From Rhynchopus sp. YZ270_cl-10 (Eukaryota; Euglenozoa; Diplonemea; Diplonemida; Diplonemidae), in assembly GCA_964035575.1 (NCBI GenBank), contig OZ037834.1:62001-126000 (forward strand): 64,000 bases of DNA, given 5' to 3'. Made by a program: the position numbers and the translations under genes. Positions 45,881 through 56,338 of this stretch are shown here, piece by piece (the first letter of the stretch is position 1; the number at the start of each line of letters is the position of its first letter). The notes below the pieces were generated by a model. The model made no database searches. It was not told the origin of the DNA and worked only from the letters and a program-made list of their open reading frames with translations.

Positions 45881-46717
45881 GCATACTGTGCAGGCGAGCC
45901 GTTTTTAGGCGAGTTTTTCGTTTTCCTGATTTTCAGGAAAAACTCGCCAAAAACTCGCCCTACTCGCCCATTACTCGCCTATTACTCGCCAAAACTCGCC
46001 AAAACTCGCCAAAACTCGCCAAAACTCGCCTAAACTCGCCAAAAACTCGCCTAAACTCGCCTAAACTCGCCCACATTTGGGTGCAAATCCTGGTGCACAT
46101 ACGCACCTTGGGGGTGAAAATGTGCACCAGGATGTGAAAATGGAGGGCGGGGGTGACTGATGACAACATGCCACTCGAAAACACACAAAAAAAATTGAAA
46201 ATGTGTCACTTGTACGTCTAACGGCAACCATGTCACGGCAGTGGCTGACAGGCATGTATGTAAACATTTGCTCCAGGGGAAGATCCAGGCGTGCACAAGA
46301 CGTGCTACAATCCGGAGGATGACGAAGACATGAGCCGGGGCTACACTCGCTATACAACAATGTCCTCGCCATGCCGGTAAATGGCAACCCTGCAGGCCAC
46401 CCCTTGGCGGTATTCCCCACGACTACATCGCACCCATCTGTGCAAGCTTCATGGATCCGCAGAAGCTACAGCTGGACTGGTGGTACTGGTTGTGGAAGCC
46501 TACAAAGCAAACTGTAGAGGTCTTGTTCAAGTGGAACGAAAAAAATTTTCTCTTCAAAACTCAAATTTCCCTCATATTTTCGTGTGTACATTTTTCCCAA
46601 GGTAAAATCCCTACCTAAAAAAAAAAACTCGCCAAAACTCGCCCCCCAAAAATAGGCGAGTTTTAGGCGAGTTTTTGGCGAGTAGGCGAGTTTTTTTTAC
46701 TCGCCCGCACAGTATGC
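45881..46717. mobile_element. CTAG-flanked TIR element with GGCGAG arrays
   Basis: The termini GCATACTGTGCAGGCGAG and inverse (CTCGCCCGCACAGTATGC) are flanked by CTAG on both sides (45877-45880, 46718-46721), or TA if the terminal G is counted as element. Each arm contains tandem CTCGCCAAAA / TTTTGGCGAG units. The unique centre (46090-46600) has no recognised coding sequence. Confidence 0.7.
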
Positions 46718-46720
46718 CTA

Positions 46721-47906
46721 GGTGGGGGCAAAACCCCTATTTTTTTGAGGCATTTCGATTTTTTTGGATTTACGCGCAAAGTACCCGCAAACCACCGAAA
46801 ATTTCGGGTCAGAGATGGTTTTGGGGTGTGGTTTGGGGGTGTTCTATAGGTGAGACACCCCAGAGATACAAAAAAATGGAAAAAAATAGCAAAAATAGAC
46901 CATTTTGGCCGTTTGGGCCATATTGGTCAAAATGGCCATTTTTGACCAATATTTCAAAAAAAAAGCAAAATTTTGTCATCATTAGGCCTGTCTGGGCACA
47001 AATATGCCCCAAAAATGTCCCGCGAGTCCATTCCGACCTGTTTTGAACACATTTATCGCCCTTTTTGGTGTTTTTTTTGGTGTTTTGAGGTCAAAAAATA
47101 TCCCCTGACTATCCCCTGGCAGCCCTGGGCCGCGACTTGCGCCCTGCTTTTGGACCCCCTCTGGGCCAAAAAAATGGGTGAAAACCCCCGAAAAAGCACT
47201 CCGGGAACCCAGATAGTTCCAAATATCCACTAGAAACCCACCCAAACACCTCAAAAACATGCCAGAAAAATATTTTCAAAAACACACTTTTTTCAAAAAG
47301 TTCATCTGGGCAGGTTCCATAATGACTTATTTGAAAAAGTGTGTTTTTGAAAATGTTTTTCTGGCATGTTTTTGAGGTGTTTGGGTGGGTTTCTAGTGGA
47401 TATTTGGAACTATCTGGGTTCCCGGAGTGCTTTTTCGGGGGTTTTCACCCATTTTTTGGCCCAGAGGGGGTCCAAAAGCAGGGCGCAAGTCGCGGCCCAG
47501 GGCTGCCAGGGGATAGTCAGGGGATCTTTTTTCACCTAAAAACGCCAAAAAACGGCCAAAAAAAGTACCTAAAGTGTCCAAAACAGGTCGGAATGGACTC
47601 ACAGGACCTCCCTGGGGTAGTTTTGTGCCCAAGCAGCTGTCATGATGTCGAAATTTTGCTGTTTTTTTGATTTTTTTGTCCAAAAATGGTCATTTTACCC
47701 AACATGGCCAAAACCGTCAAAAGGCCACTTTTTCACTATTTTTTTGCATTTTTTCATATTCTGAGGTGCCCTTATCATGGATTTTCGGGTCACAGGGTGT
47801 TTCTGACCCATTTCTGGGGGTGTATGAGGGGTGGTTTGTGGGTACTTTGCGCGGAAGTCCAAAAAAGTCAAAATGCCTCACCCGTCCTGAAGGTTTTGCC
47901 CCCACC
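46721..47906. mobile_element. 1.19-kb foldback element B
   Basis: The ends GGTGGGGGCAAAACC and GGTTTTGCCCCCACC are perfect inverse copies flanked by TA. The inverted arms extend about 560-580 bp each with a short unpaired centre near 47310-47330, so nearly the whole element is a hairpin. The arms carry overlapping open frames on both strands, but these follow from arm symmetry. The same arm sequence, diverged, forms element C (49809-51004) and a half copy at 51430-52000. Confidence 0.75.
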
Positions 47907-47933
47907 TACCCCCCCCCCCCCCCCCCCCCCAGG

Positions 47934-49722
47934 GTGCGTAATAAGGAAGGTGGCCTGGGGTCTGGGGTCTGGGCTTTTGGGTTTTGGGGGGTTTTTTATT
48001 GTAATTTTTGTCATTTACCCTTGTATTGGGTATGGGTTCATATTTTGTGAAAATTTTAGTCATTAAAATTTTGTCCATTTTTCTGTATATACCCCACCAC
48101 AGAACGGGCGGATTCCGGAAATGCAAATGCCGATGTTTTCGGGCATTTTCATGTTTTCAGCATCAGGGTGAGAAAATCTGGGTTGTGGTATTTACCTTGG
48201 CCCTCTTTACCCTACATGGATTTTGACCAAAACCAAGAACTTGTCCATTTCAGCAAATTGACCCCACCACAGAACGGACGGATTCCGAAAATGCAAATGC
48301 CGGTGTTTTCGGGCACTTTCATGTTTTCAGCATCCGGGCCGGGGCCGGGGCCGGGGCCGGGGCCGGGGCCGGGGCCAGGGCCAGGGCCAGGGCCAGGGCC
48401 AGGGCCAGGGCCAGGGCCAGGGCCAGGGCCAGGGCCAGGGCCAGGGCCAGGGCCAGGGCCAGGGCCAGGGCCAGGGCCAGGGCCAGGGCCAGGGCCAGGG
48501 CCAGGGCCAGGGCCAGGGCCAGGGCCAGGGCCAGGGCCAGGGCCAGGGCCAGGGCCAGGGCCAGGGCCAGGGCCAGGGCCAGGGCCAGGGCCAGGGCCAG
48601 GGCCAGGGCCAGGGCCAGGGCCAGGGCCAGGGCCAGGGCCAGGGCCAGGGCCAGGGCCAGGGCCAGGGCCAGGGCCAGGGCCAGGGCCAGGGCCAGGGCC
48701 AGGGCCAGGGCCAGGGCCAGGGCCAGGGCCAGGGCCAGGGCCAGGGCCAGGGCCAGGGCCAGGGCCAGGGCCAGGGCCAGGGCCAGGGCCAGGGCCAGGG
48801 CCAGGGCCAGGGCCAGGGCCAGGGCCAGGGCCAGGGCCAGGGCCAGGGCCAGGGCCAGGGCCAGGGCCAGGGCCAGGGCCAGGGCCAGGGCCAGGGCCAG
48901 GGCCAGGGCCAGGGCCAGGGCCAGGGCCAGGGCCAGGGCCAGGGCCAGGGCCAGGGCCAGGGCCAGGGCCAGGGCCAGGGCCAGGGCCAGGGCCAGGGCC
49001 AGGGCCAGGGCCAGGGCCAGGGCCAGGGCCAGGGCCAGGGCCAGGGCCAGGGCCAGGGCCAGGGCCAGGGCCAGGGCCAGGGCCAGGGCCAGGGCCAGGG
49101 CCAGGGCCAGGGCCAGGGCCAGGGCCAGGGCCAGGGCCAGGGCCAGGGCCAGGGCCAGGGCCAGGGCCAGGGCCAGGGCCAGGGCCAGGGCCAGGGCCAG
49201 GGCCAGGGCCAGGGCCAGGGCCAGGGCCAGGGCCAGGGCCAGGGCCAGGGCCAGGGCCAGGGCCAGGGCCAGGGCCAGGGCCAGGGCCAGGGCCAGGGCC
49301 AGGGCCAGGGCCAGGGCCAGGGCCAGGGCCAGGGCCAGGGCCAGGGCCAGGGCCAGGGCCAGGGCCAGGGCCAGGGCCAGGGCCAGGGCCAGGGCCAGGG
49401 CCAGGGCCAGGGCCAGGGCCAGGGCCAGGGCCAGGGCCAGGGCCAGGGCCAGGGCCAGGGCCAGGGCCAGGGCCAGGGCCAGGGCCAGGGCCAGGGCCAG
49501 GGCCAGGGCCAGGGCCAGGGCCAGGGCCAGGGCCGGGACTACTGAGTTATGGGCCCCCGGAAAAGCACACGTAAAACTGTACCCAAGAAAAGTCGTGAAA
49601 ATTTAAACACCGAAAAACTTGTCCATTTTTTCAGAATGGCCCCACCACTTTCTGGGTGGACTCCGGAAACGCCGAAAAACGGGGTTTTGGGTGCAGTACT
49701 ACCCCATCCCCTTATTACGCAC
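47934..49722. mobile_element. Element enclosing the GGGCCA array
   Basis: GTGCGTAATAAGG near the left end and CCTTATTACGCAC at the right end are inverse copies. The interior holds three copies of the TTGTCCATTTT / CCCCACCAC module (about 48020-48125, 48235-48300, 49595-49680) and the hexamer array. Direct copies of GGGGTCTGGGGTCTGGGCTT occur just inside the left end and just outside the right end, so the exact boundaries are uncertain. Confidence 0.45.
48337..49533. repeat. 6-bp tandem array (GGGGCC then GGGCCA), about 200 copies
   Basis: The first six or so units are GGGGCC, the rest GGGCCA, with a final GGGGCC-like unit. Repeats are perfect by eye. Because the period is divisible by three, each frame gives one dipeptide (Gly-Pro, Gly-Gln, Ala-Arg and their antisense partners) with no stop. 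A 468-codon frame through it is therefore a repeat artefact unless shown to be translated. Confidence 0.95.
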
Positions 49723-49808
49723 TAGGTTGTGGCCGGGGGTCTGGGGTCTGGGCTTTTTGGGCCGAAAACCCCCCTTTTTTATTACTCAGGCTGCCCCCCC
49801 CCCCCCTA

Positions 49809-51004
49809 GGGGGTCCGACTGTGAGTAAAATTACCGTACAAAAAACTCATTATTAAACTTCTGGTCATCTCCAAGGCAACTGCGGGTGAAAAACACCCTC
49901 AGCGTGGGTCACAGGGGTCCTGTGGGCCGAAAAACGACCCAGAAGCCACCCCAGAATACAAAAAAATGGAAAAAAATAGTGAAAAAACGGCTTTTTGACG
50001 GTTTTGGCCATGTTGGGCAAAATAGCGTTTTTTCAAGAAAAAACCAAAAAAACGGTTATTTTTTGACATCACAAAACCTCCTTTGGCACAAATATACCCC
50101 AAAAGTGGCCTGTGAGTCCATTCCAACCTGTTTTGGACATATTTGACACTTTTGGAAGTGTTTTTTTGGTGTTTTTACGTCAAAAAACATACCCTGGCAA
50201 TACCCTGACCGCGCTCCGGCAGCATTCCAGCATGCTGTTTGACCCATATAGGGGTCAAGAAATGGCCAAAAACCCCCGAAAAAGCACTCCAGGAACCCAG
50301 ATAGTTCCAAATATCCACCAGACACCCACCCAAACACCGCAGAAACACGACAGAAAGTCGTCTTGAAAAACACACTTTTTTCAAAAAGGCTATTATGGAG
50401 CCTGTCTGACGAGCTTTTTGAAAAAAGTGTGTTTTTCAAGACGACTTTCTGTCGTGTTTCTGCGGTGTTTGGGTGGGTGTCTGGTGGATATTTGGAACTA
50501 TCTGGGTTCCCGGAGTGCTTTTTCGGGGGTTTTTGGCCATTTCTTGACCCCTATATGGGTCAAACAGCATGCTGGAATGCTGCCGGAGCGCGGTCAGGGT
50601 ATTGCCAGGGTATGTTTTTTGACGTAAAAACACCAAAAAAACACTTCCAAAAGTGTCAAATATGTCCAAAACAGGTTGGAATGGACTCACAGGCCACTTT
50701 TGGGGTATATTTGTGCCAAAGGAGGTTTTGTGATGTCAAAAAATAACCGTTTTTTTGGTTTTTTCTTGAAAAAACGCTATTTTGCCCAACATGGCCAAAA
50801 CCGTCAAAAAGCCGTTTTTTCACTATTTTTTTCCATTTTTTTGTATTCTGGGGTGGCTTCTGGGTCGTTTTTCGGCCCACAGGCCCCCTGTGACCCACTC
50901 TGAGGGTGTTTTTCACCCGCAGTTGCCTTGGAGATGACCAGAAGTTTAATAATGAGTTTTTTGTACGAAAATTTATACACAAGTCTATTAGGAGTCGGAC
51001 CCCC
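49809..51004. mobile_element. 1.2-kb foldback element C
   Basis: The ends GGGGGTCCGAC and GTCGGACCCCC are flanked by TA and C runs. The arms of about 585 bp pair almost completely around a centre near 50395-50410. They share blocks with element B (GGAACTATCTGGGTTCC, AGTGCTTTTTCGGGGGTTTT, CCATTCCAACCTGTTTTGGA). Confidence 0.75.
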
Positions 51005-51044
51005 TACCCCCCCCCCCCCCCCCCTGAAAGGTAACCTCAGCAAC

Positions 51045-51178
51045 TATTTGGATATTATCAAATATGTACTAGGACGTTCTGTTCGATTTTTGTTTTAATG
51101 AATCCAGAGTAAAGTTTCTGAATTCATTAAAACAAAAATCGAGCAAAAAGACCGAGTACATATTTGATGGATCACCCC
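51045..51178. repeat. Hairpin of about 130 bp
   Basis: TCAAATATGTACT and TTCGATTTTTGTTTTAATGA are mirrored by TCATTAAAACAAAAATCGA and GAGTACATATTTGA. It is a small MITE-like element. Confidence 0.55.
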
Positions 51179-51429
51179 CGAGAGGTAAATAAGTTACCGG
51201 TAACCCGAATTACCGGTAATTCCTTAAGGATTCCTTAAGAAACACGGAAAAAAGCGAAAAAAACATCAAAAGAGGGGGCACTTTAATTTATCATTTGTAA
51301 ACCCTTCCCACTTTACGCGTTGTTCATTTTTGTCTTTTTTATTCTCAAAAAAATCGGTTCATCCAATCGTGCCGGTTGCCGAGAGGCAGGCCAGGGTCCT
51401 CCTCTCAGGCCCTAAAATTGTGCTTCAGT

Positions 51430-52000
51430 TTCGGCAGCATCCATGTTGAAGTTGAAGGGCTTTAAAAAATATTTTTTTTGGGGTGCTTCTACTCACTCTG
51501 AGTGGGTGTGTGATGGATATTCGGGACTATGTGGGGTCCGGGAGGGGTATTTTGGGGGTTTCAGGCAAAAAAACGAAAAAAATATGACCGTAACAGGGGG
51601 TGTGCAAAGTGTCTTGGGGATGTCTTGGGGACGTCTTGGGCATTTTTTTGACCTAAAAACACCAAAAAAACACTTCCAAAAGTGTCAAATATGTCCAAAA
51701 CAGGTTGGAATGGACTCACAGGCCACTTTTGGGGTATATTTGTGCCAAAGGAGGCTTTGTGATGTCAAAAAATATCCCGGTTTTTGATTTTTTTCTCGAA
51801 AAATTGCTATTTTGCCCAAAGTGGCCAAAACGTGAAAAAAGCCGTTTTTTCACTATTTTTTTCCATTTTTTTGTATTCTGGGGTGGCTTCTGGGTCGTTT
51901 TTCGACCCACAGGCCCCCTGTGACCCACTCTGAGGGTGTTTTTCACCCGCAGTTGCCTTGGAGATGACCAGATAATGCCAAATGAATTTTCCGTGCGCAA
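51430..52000. mobile_element. Half copy of the B/C foldback family
   Basis: From 51645 to about 51975 it matches the right arm of element C almost exactly (GTCCAAAACAGGTTGGAATG, GGCCACTTTTGGGGTATATT, TTGCCTTGGAGATGACCAGA). The matching end of this copy may be TGGAGTCGTACCCCC at 58429-58442, separated from it by the LINE and the CACTA-like element. Confidence 0.6.
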
Positions 52001-52002
52001 AA

Positions 52003-52954
52003 AATGCTAGGCAATGAGGCAGCCGACAAGCTCGCTAGCCGTGCGAACGGCAGCCCTGCGAACCACGAGCGGATCAGCCTTGCGAGCATCCGCGCGTGCG
52101 TGAAGCGACGTGCCCTCAGCCGTGAGCCCACACCGGCTGAGAACAGCATCTACTCCTACAAGAGTGGATCCACCACCGCCCTGTACCGACCTGCGCTGCG
52201 TACACCGCACCTCACGCGGCTGGGTGCGACGACCATCCGCAACCTCCGAGTGGAACGCCACCCACTCGTCTACAACAAGCTGCACCCGGACAGGACGGCG
52301 TACTGCCCACGTTGCTCCGAAGAGGCTTCGCTCCGCCACATCTTCTCCCGGTGCAGCAACCCCGCAACCCCACGCTCCAGCCTCCCTACAACGAACCTGG
52401 GGCAGCTGATGCAGCGCCATGAGGCAGACGTGCTCCGCTTCCTTTGCGAGGCTGGATATCTGGACGATGAAATTGAATCACTCATGCGCCATTGAGTCAC
52501 TGATGTGACACCGGCGTGATGACTTTTTAAACCTACCTTATCAAAATAAGAGACAATTTAAAAAAAAAAAAAAAAAAACAACAAAAAAAAAAAAAAAACA
52601 GAAACAGAAACAGAAACAGAAACAAAAACAAAAAACAAAAACAAAAAAAAAAAAAAACAAAAAAAAAACCCAAATTTTTTAGCTTTTTTCTTTGAGGGCA
52701 TGTCCCCTTTTGTCGTCAGCCCAGAGTCAGTAGGCTCTGCCACACCTTGGGGAGAGGTGTGCGGACTGTGTCTCCAAGAGGAAAAGGGAAGCTGTCCCCC
52801 CTGCCCCGTCGCAGTGTGGAACCCCGCTAAGTAGCACAACAACAAAACTAAGCAAGAGGCAGTACCAGTGGCGCGGCTACCAATAACTACCGCGTAGTCA
52901 GCGTCACACCTACCATGGTAGGTTACAGTGAAAAAAAAAAAAAAAAAAAAAAAA
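52003..52954 (+). mobile_element. 5'-truncated LINE 3' end (RNase H tail, finger, A-rich tails)
   Basis: The coding part 52003-52495 opens LGNEAADKLASRANGSP, the last motif of a LINE-encoded RNase H (GNExAD), and ends with a Cys/His cluster CPRCSEEASLRHIFSRC typical of C-termini of RNase H-bearing LINEs (Ingi/I-like groups). A-rich sequence begins at 52560, with a possible 3' UTR to a second pure A tract at 52931-52954. The upstream RT and endonuclease parts are absent, as in target-primed truncation. The intact 163-codon frame suggests it is younger than the LINE at 9086. Confidence 0.75.
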
Positions 52955-52968
52955 TGGCTGCACGGCGG

Positions 52969-54220
52969 CAGGGTAGATCCTTAGCGAAAGTGAAAATAAG
53001 GATCCGAGATTTTTTATTTTTTTTTCCTTTTTTTTTTTCCTTTTTTCTCTGGCCCATTTTTTTGGTCACCTACTAATTTCCAGCCACAGAGTGGCACCAC
53101 CACGGTCCGCAATCGATCCGGAAAGTCAAAATAAGGGGGAAACCAAAAGGAAAAAAAGTAAAAGTTCGCTACCGTTTTTTTGGCTGGCCTTCGGCCCGCC
53201 AATGCCCCTTCAATATTTGTCTTCACTTCATAAGACAAGTACCAATGAGTGTCAATTCTCAGTGTCACCTTGCATAAGACAATTTTGAAGCGTATTTTTG
53301 AAGAACACAATTACGATGTCCACAAACCCGCAAAGCGGACGGATAAAGACTTCAACCGGACCAAGGCAGAAACACAACACTGTTAGGCCAAAATCGTCGA
53401 AAATCCCCGCTTAATTTTTTGTGGGATTTTGAACTTGGCCCAAAAATTGCGAACCTAACCACTGGAAAATTTTCTTGCTAATGCCGGCACTACCACTTTT
53501 TTCAGAATGTTTCTAGAAAGGATTACCCTTGTCAGAGGGCGCAGTGTCCGACAAGGGTCACAGCCAGAACGCGATTTAATTGGTCAAACGCCGAAGGAAA
53601 AGGAAGCATGCAGTATGGCGAGAGAAAAAAGTGGCGTACCGTGCGCCTTCGGCGCAAGCTTGCAACCCACCCTTCCCATGACATAGTTTGGCAGTAAAAA
53701 TGTGCAATTTTGAGCGCAGTTTTTAGAAATGTTGCGTACCGTGGCTTCGCCATGGCAAATGTACTGAGGTTACTGATACTGCGTGTGCCTGGTGCAAATA
53801 TCAATGCAGTGCCGAACTCCGCAGTTGGATAACCGAGGAGTTCTCACATTCCGCCGGAGTCCCCGAACGAGCTGGGTTGGGCTCGACCGAGTTTTGACCG
53901 AGTTTCAGCGAAAACCCCCAAAACCTATATTATCCCCTGGGGTTTAGTTCTACGACAGCTGAGATGTGTAAAAAAACACCACTATTCTGCCTCAGTACAG
54001 TACCAACCTGCTTGTTGGTTTTTTTTAGACCGTCACTCAATTTTTGCGCTCGCTGCGCTCGCGGACAAACCGTCAACCCCACACGATTTCCCAAAAACCT
54101 GAAAGTTAGCGTCAGGCCTGCGCGGAAAAATCTCAAAAACGGGAGAGAAAAAAAAAAGGAAAAAAACGAAAATAAATCTGGTATTTTTAGCGTTTTTAGC
54201 GAAAATAAGGATCTACCCTG
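52969..54220. mobile_element. hAT-like element inserted in the CACTA-like TIR
   Basis: The ends CAGGGTAGATCCTTA and TAAGGATCTACCCTG are inverse copies; GCACGGCGG is duplicated on both sides (52960-52968, 54221-54229; 9 bp rather than the usual 8). The interior shares, in the same order, the GCGTACCGTGCGCCTTCGGC and TGTTGCGTACCGTGGCTTCG modules and the ATAGTTTGGC block with the hAT-like element at 27608. No transposase was seen. Confidence 0.7.
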
Positions 54221-54369
54221 GCACGGCGGGGTCCACACACCCGAGGGTCCGTAAATTTTACGGACCCTCTTTACGGACCCTCAAGTGCGGACCCGGGTCC
54301 GTAATTACGTACCCTAGGGTCCGTAATTACGTACCCTAGGGTCCGTAACTACGGACCCTAGGGTACGTA

Positions 54370-56330
54370 ATTACGTGGTCTAAGGTGGGAAATCACTGTT
54401 TGGATGTGTGACTGCTGGTCGAAAAGCCCTGGGAGCAAACCGAGTGGTACACAGGTACCACATGATAGACCATGATCATGTGGGCCTATCCCAAGTTACA
54501 TACCGAAAAAAGTCGTGAGCTCGGTTAGTTGTCAAAGACGTCTTCCACCATGCACTGAGGAGATAATGATCCAACAATTTACAAGAAAGATTACTTAACC
54601 TACTGCTGGAAATTGCCAGGTCGTAGTAACACACAAAGTGTGCCTCCGTTCGGGAAGACCGGATATTCTAGAGACCAAAAAGGCCTCAAGAATATCTTCC
54701 GGTAGTCAAGGTAGAACCGAGTGAACGGCCCAAGACCCCCGTGGAGAAGTTAAATGTTGTAATGCTATCAAGTAGAAACTGCGAACACTGTCTTACCCTC
54801 CTCAATACATGGTGGAATATTTCTTTGACAACAAACCGAGCTCAAGAGTTTTTAAACTTCCCTGAGGGAATGCGAGACGCAAAATTTACCACCAGACCCT
54901 GTCTTCGTGCACCTTCGGTGCAACGCTGCAGACAGGCCAAACTGCGTTGGACTCAGAGGAATGCCTGCTGTGCAGTGTATCAATGAGAACCAAGTCCCAG
55001 CAACAAGGGGCGCCTTTTGGCGGGCGTTGTTGAGGGTGTTTGGGGTGCAAAGTTTTCCACAATTTTGATGCGCGGGTACAGAAGTGTTGTCTTGTTCTTT
55101 CATCTTTAGGAATGTAAATGTCAATCGCGTTTAACTACCACTAGGGCTTGTTCAGTGAACCCACGAGGGGTCGAAGGGGGTTGGTTATCCCATAGCTATC
55201 AAAGGTTGTGTCGACCAGGCTAATCCACTATGTTACGCTGTACGTTGTTAAATCCGAAGAAATAACACTTTAGCAGCCGCAGGAAGTTTGTTAAAAAGAG
55301 TGCCTCACGCTACACAAACCACCACCCGCGATTGACTTAGATGTTGTAACAAAGAGAATTCAGAACAAAACAACACCCTGCCCCATACACACTAAATTGT
55401 CATGCTTCAAGAGCATGCCTGGGCCAAAATTACTGTTGACCAAAAAGGCAACAAGACCACCCACAAGGAGTGTGAATTGTGCACTGGTTTTCTGGGGGAA
55501 CGCAATATTTTCTTGTGTCTAGTCCTCCGCAAGCAGAGGACAGACTTTCCGGAAGGTTTCCAAAGTCGAATTTCTTGCACTAGCTATGCTCCCTTGGTTA
55601 ATGGCTATAGCAGTGACTGACTAAGTGTACCCACCCCCCTCCACCCAGATCTTCGTCCGCAAACTCAGAATAGATTGATGCGGGTAGATTTTGAGTTGTT
55701 GAATGTCGGACCGCGGTGAAGCTTCTCATCGCAATCGCGGGTGCAGTTCAGACTTCACGATCCTGTATAAGTGTAAATGTGGGGTGTGATTAAGTTATGG
55801 TATACAAACGTAGTAGTCGGGAAAGGTGAGGTTAATAAAAAAGGCTATTTATTGCCGTGAAATAAGATAGATTTTTTCCACGCTACAGGTCGAGAGAGTG
55901 ACCTGCTGCACAAATGGTTCGAGTGAAGCGAGGTGAATTATGTGAAGCAGGTAACGAGCGCCTGTGGAACCAAATAGAAACGTAACACTCATCACACGAT
56001 AAAACCCATGGGAGAGGTTGTGGTGAAACGCACACACCTCGACCTGAGGAGTGGCTCTGCAGCGCGGTTCGTCCCCAGAACCGCAAGTGTGTTCAAAATG
56101 CTTTGTTTCTATTTCCTCCTTCATGTCATGAGGTGACACAAAATGATTGGTGCGTAAAAAAATAGCTATTTAATAGTGTGAACATTACGCGTTTATTTCG
56201 AGTTGAAAACACGAACAAGTTGAAATATGCGGCATTTTTTTGTTCAATCTTCACTAGTAACTGAAAGTTAAACATAATTACATACCTTGTCTTCCCCGTA
56301 ACCTGCGCCTTCGCTGCTTTTAAGGTGCTT
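54370..56330. other. Unrecognised interior of the CACTA-like element
   Basis: About 2 kb of ordinary-complexity sequence with no long ATG frame. A stem (ACCGGATATTCT / AGAATATCTTCCGGT) lies at about 54657-54703. The composition differs from the A/T-tract-rich surroundings. It may be decayed transposase or captured sequence; no motif was recognised. Confidence 0.35.
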
Positions 56331-56338
56331 TCTCTGGG

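Noticed and set aside
48168-49574. 468-codon frame rich in Gly-Pro
   Set aside because: It runs through the 6-bp array, where all six frames are open; the non-repeat ends match a mobile-element module, so there is no evidence of a gene.
46675-51787. Frames of 70-130 codons in the foldback arms, partly similar between elements B and C
   Set aside because: Similarity is at the DNA level on both strands, frames mirror each other because of the inverted repeats, and no domain was recognised. A codon-based test would be needed to reopen this.
54245-54375. Repeated GGGTCCGTAATTACG blocks as a possible operator or telomere-like array
   Set aside because: The same blocks occur mirrored at 58285-58400, so they are sub-terminal repeats of the CACTA-like element.
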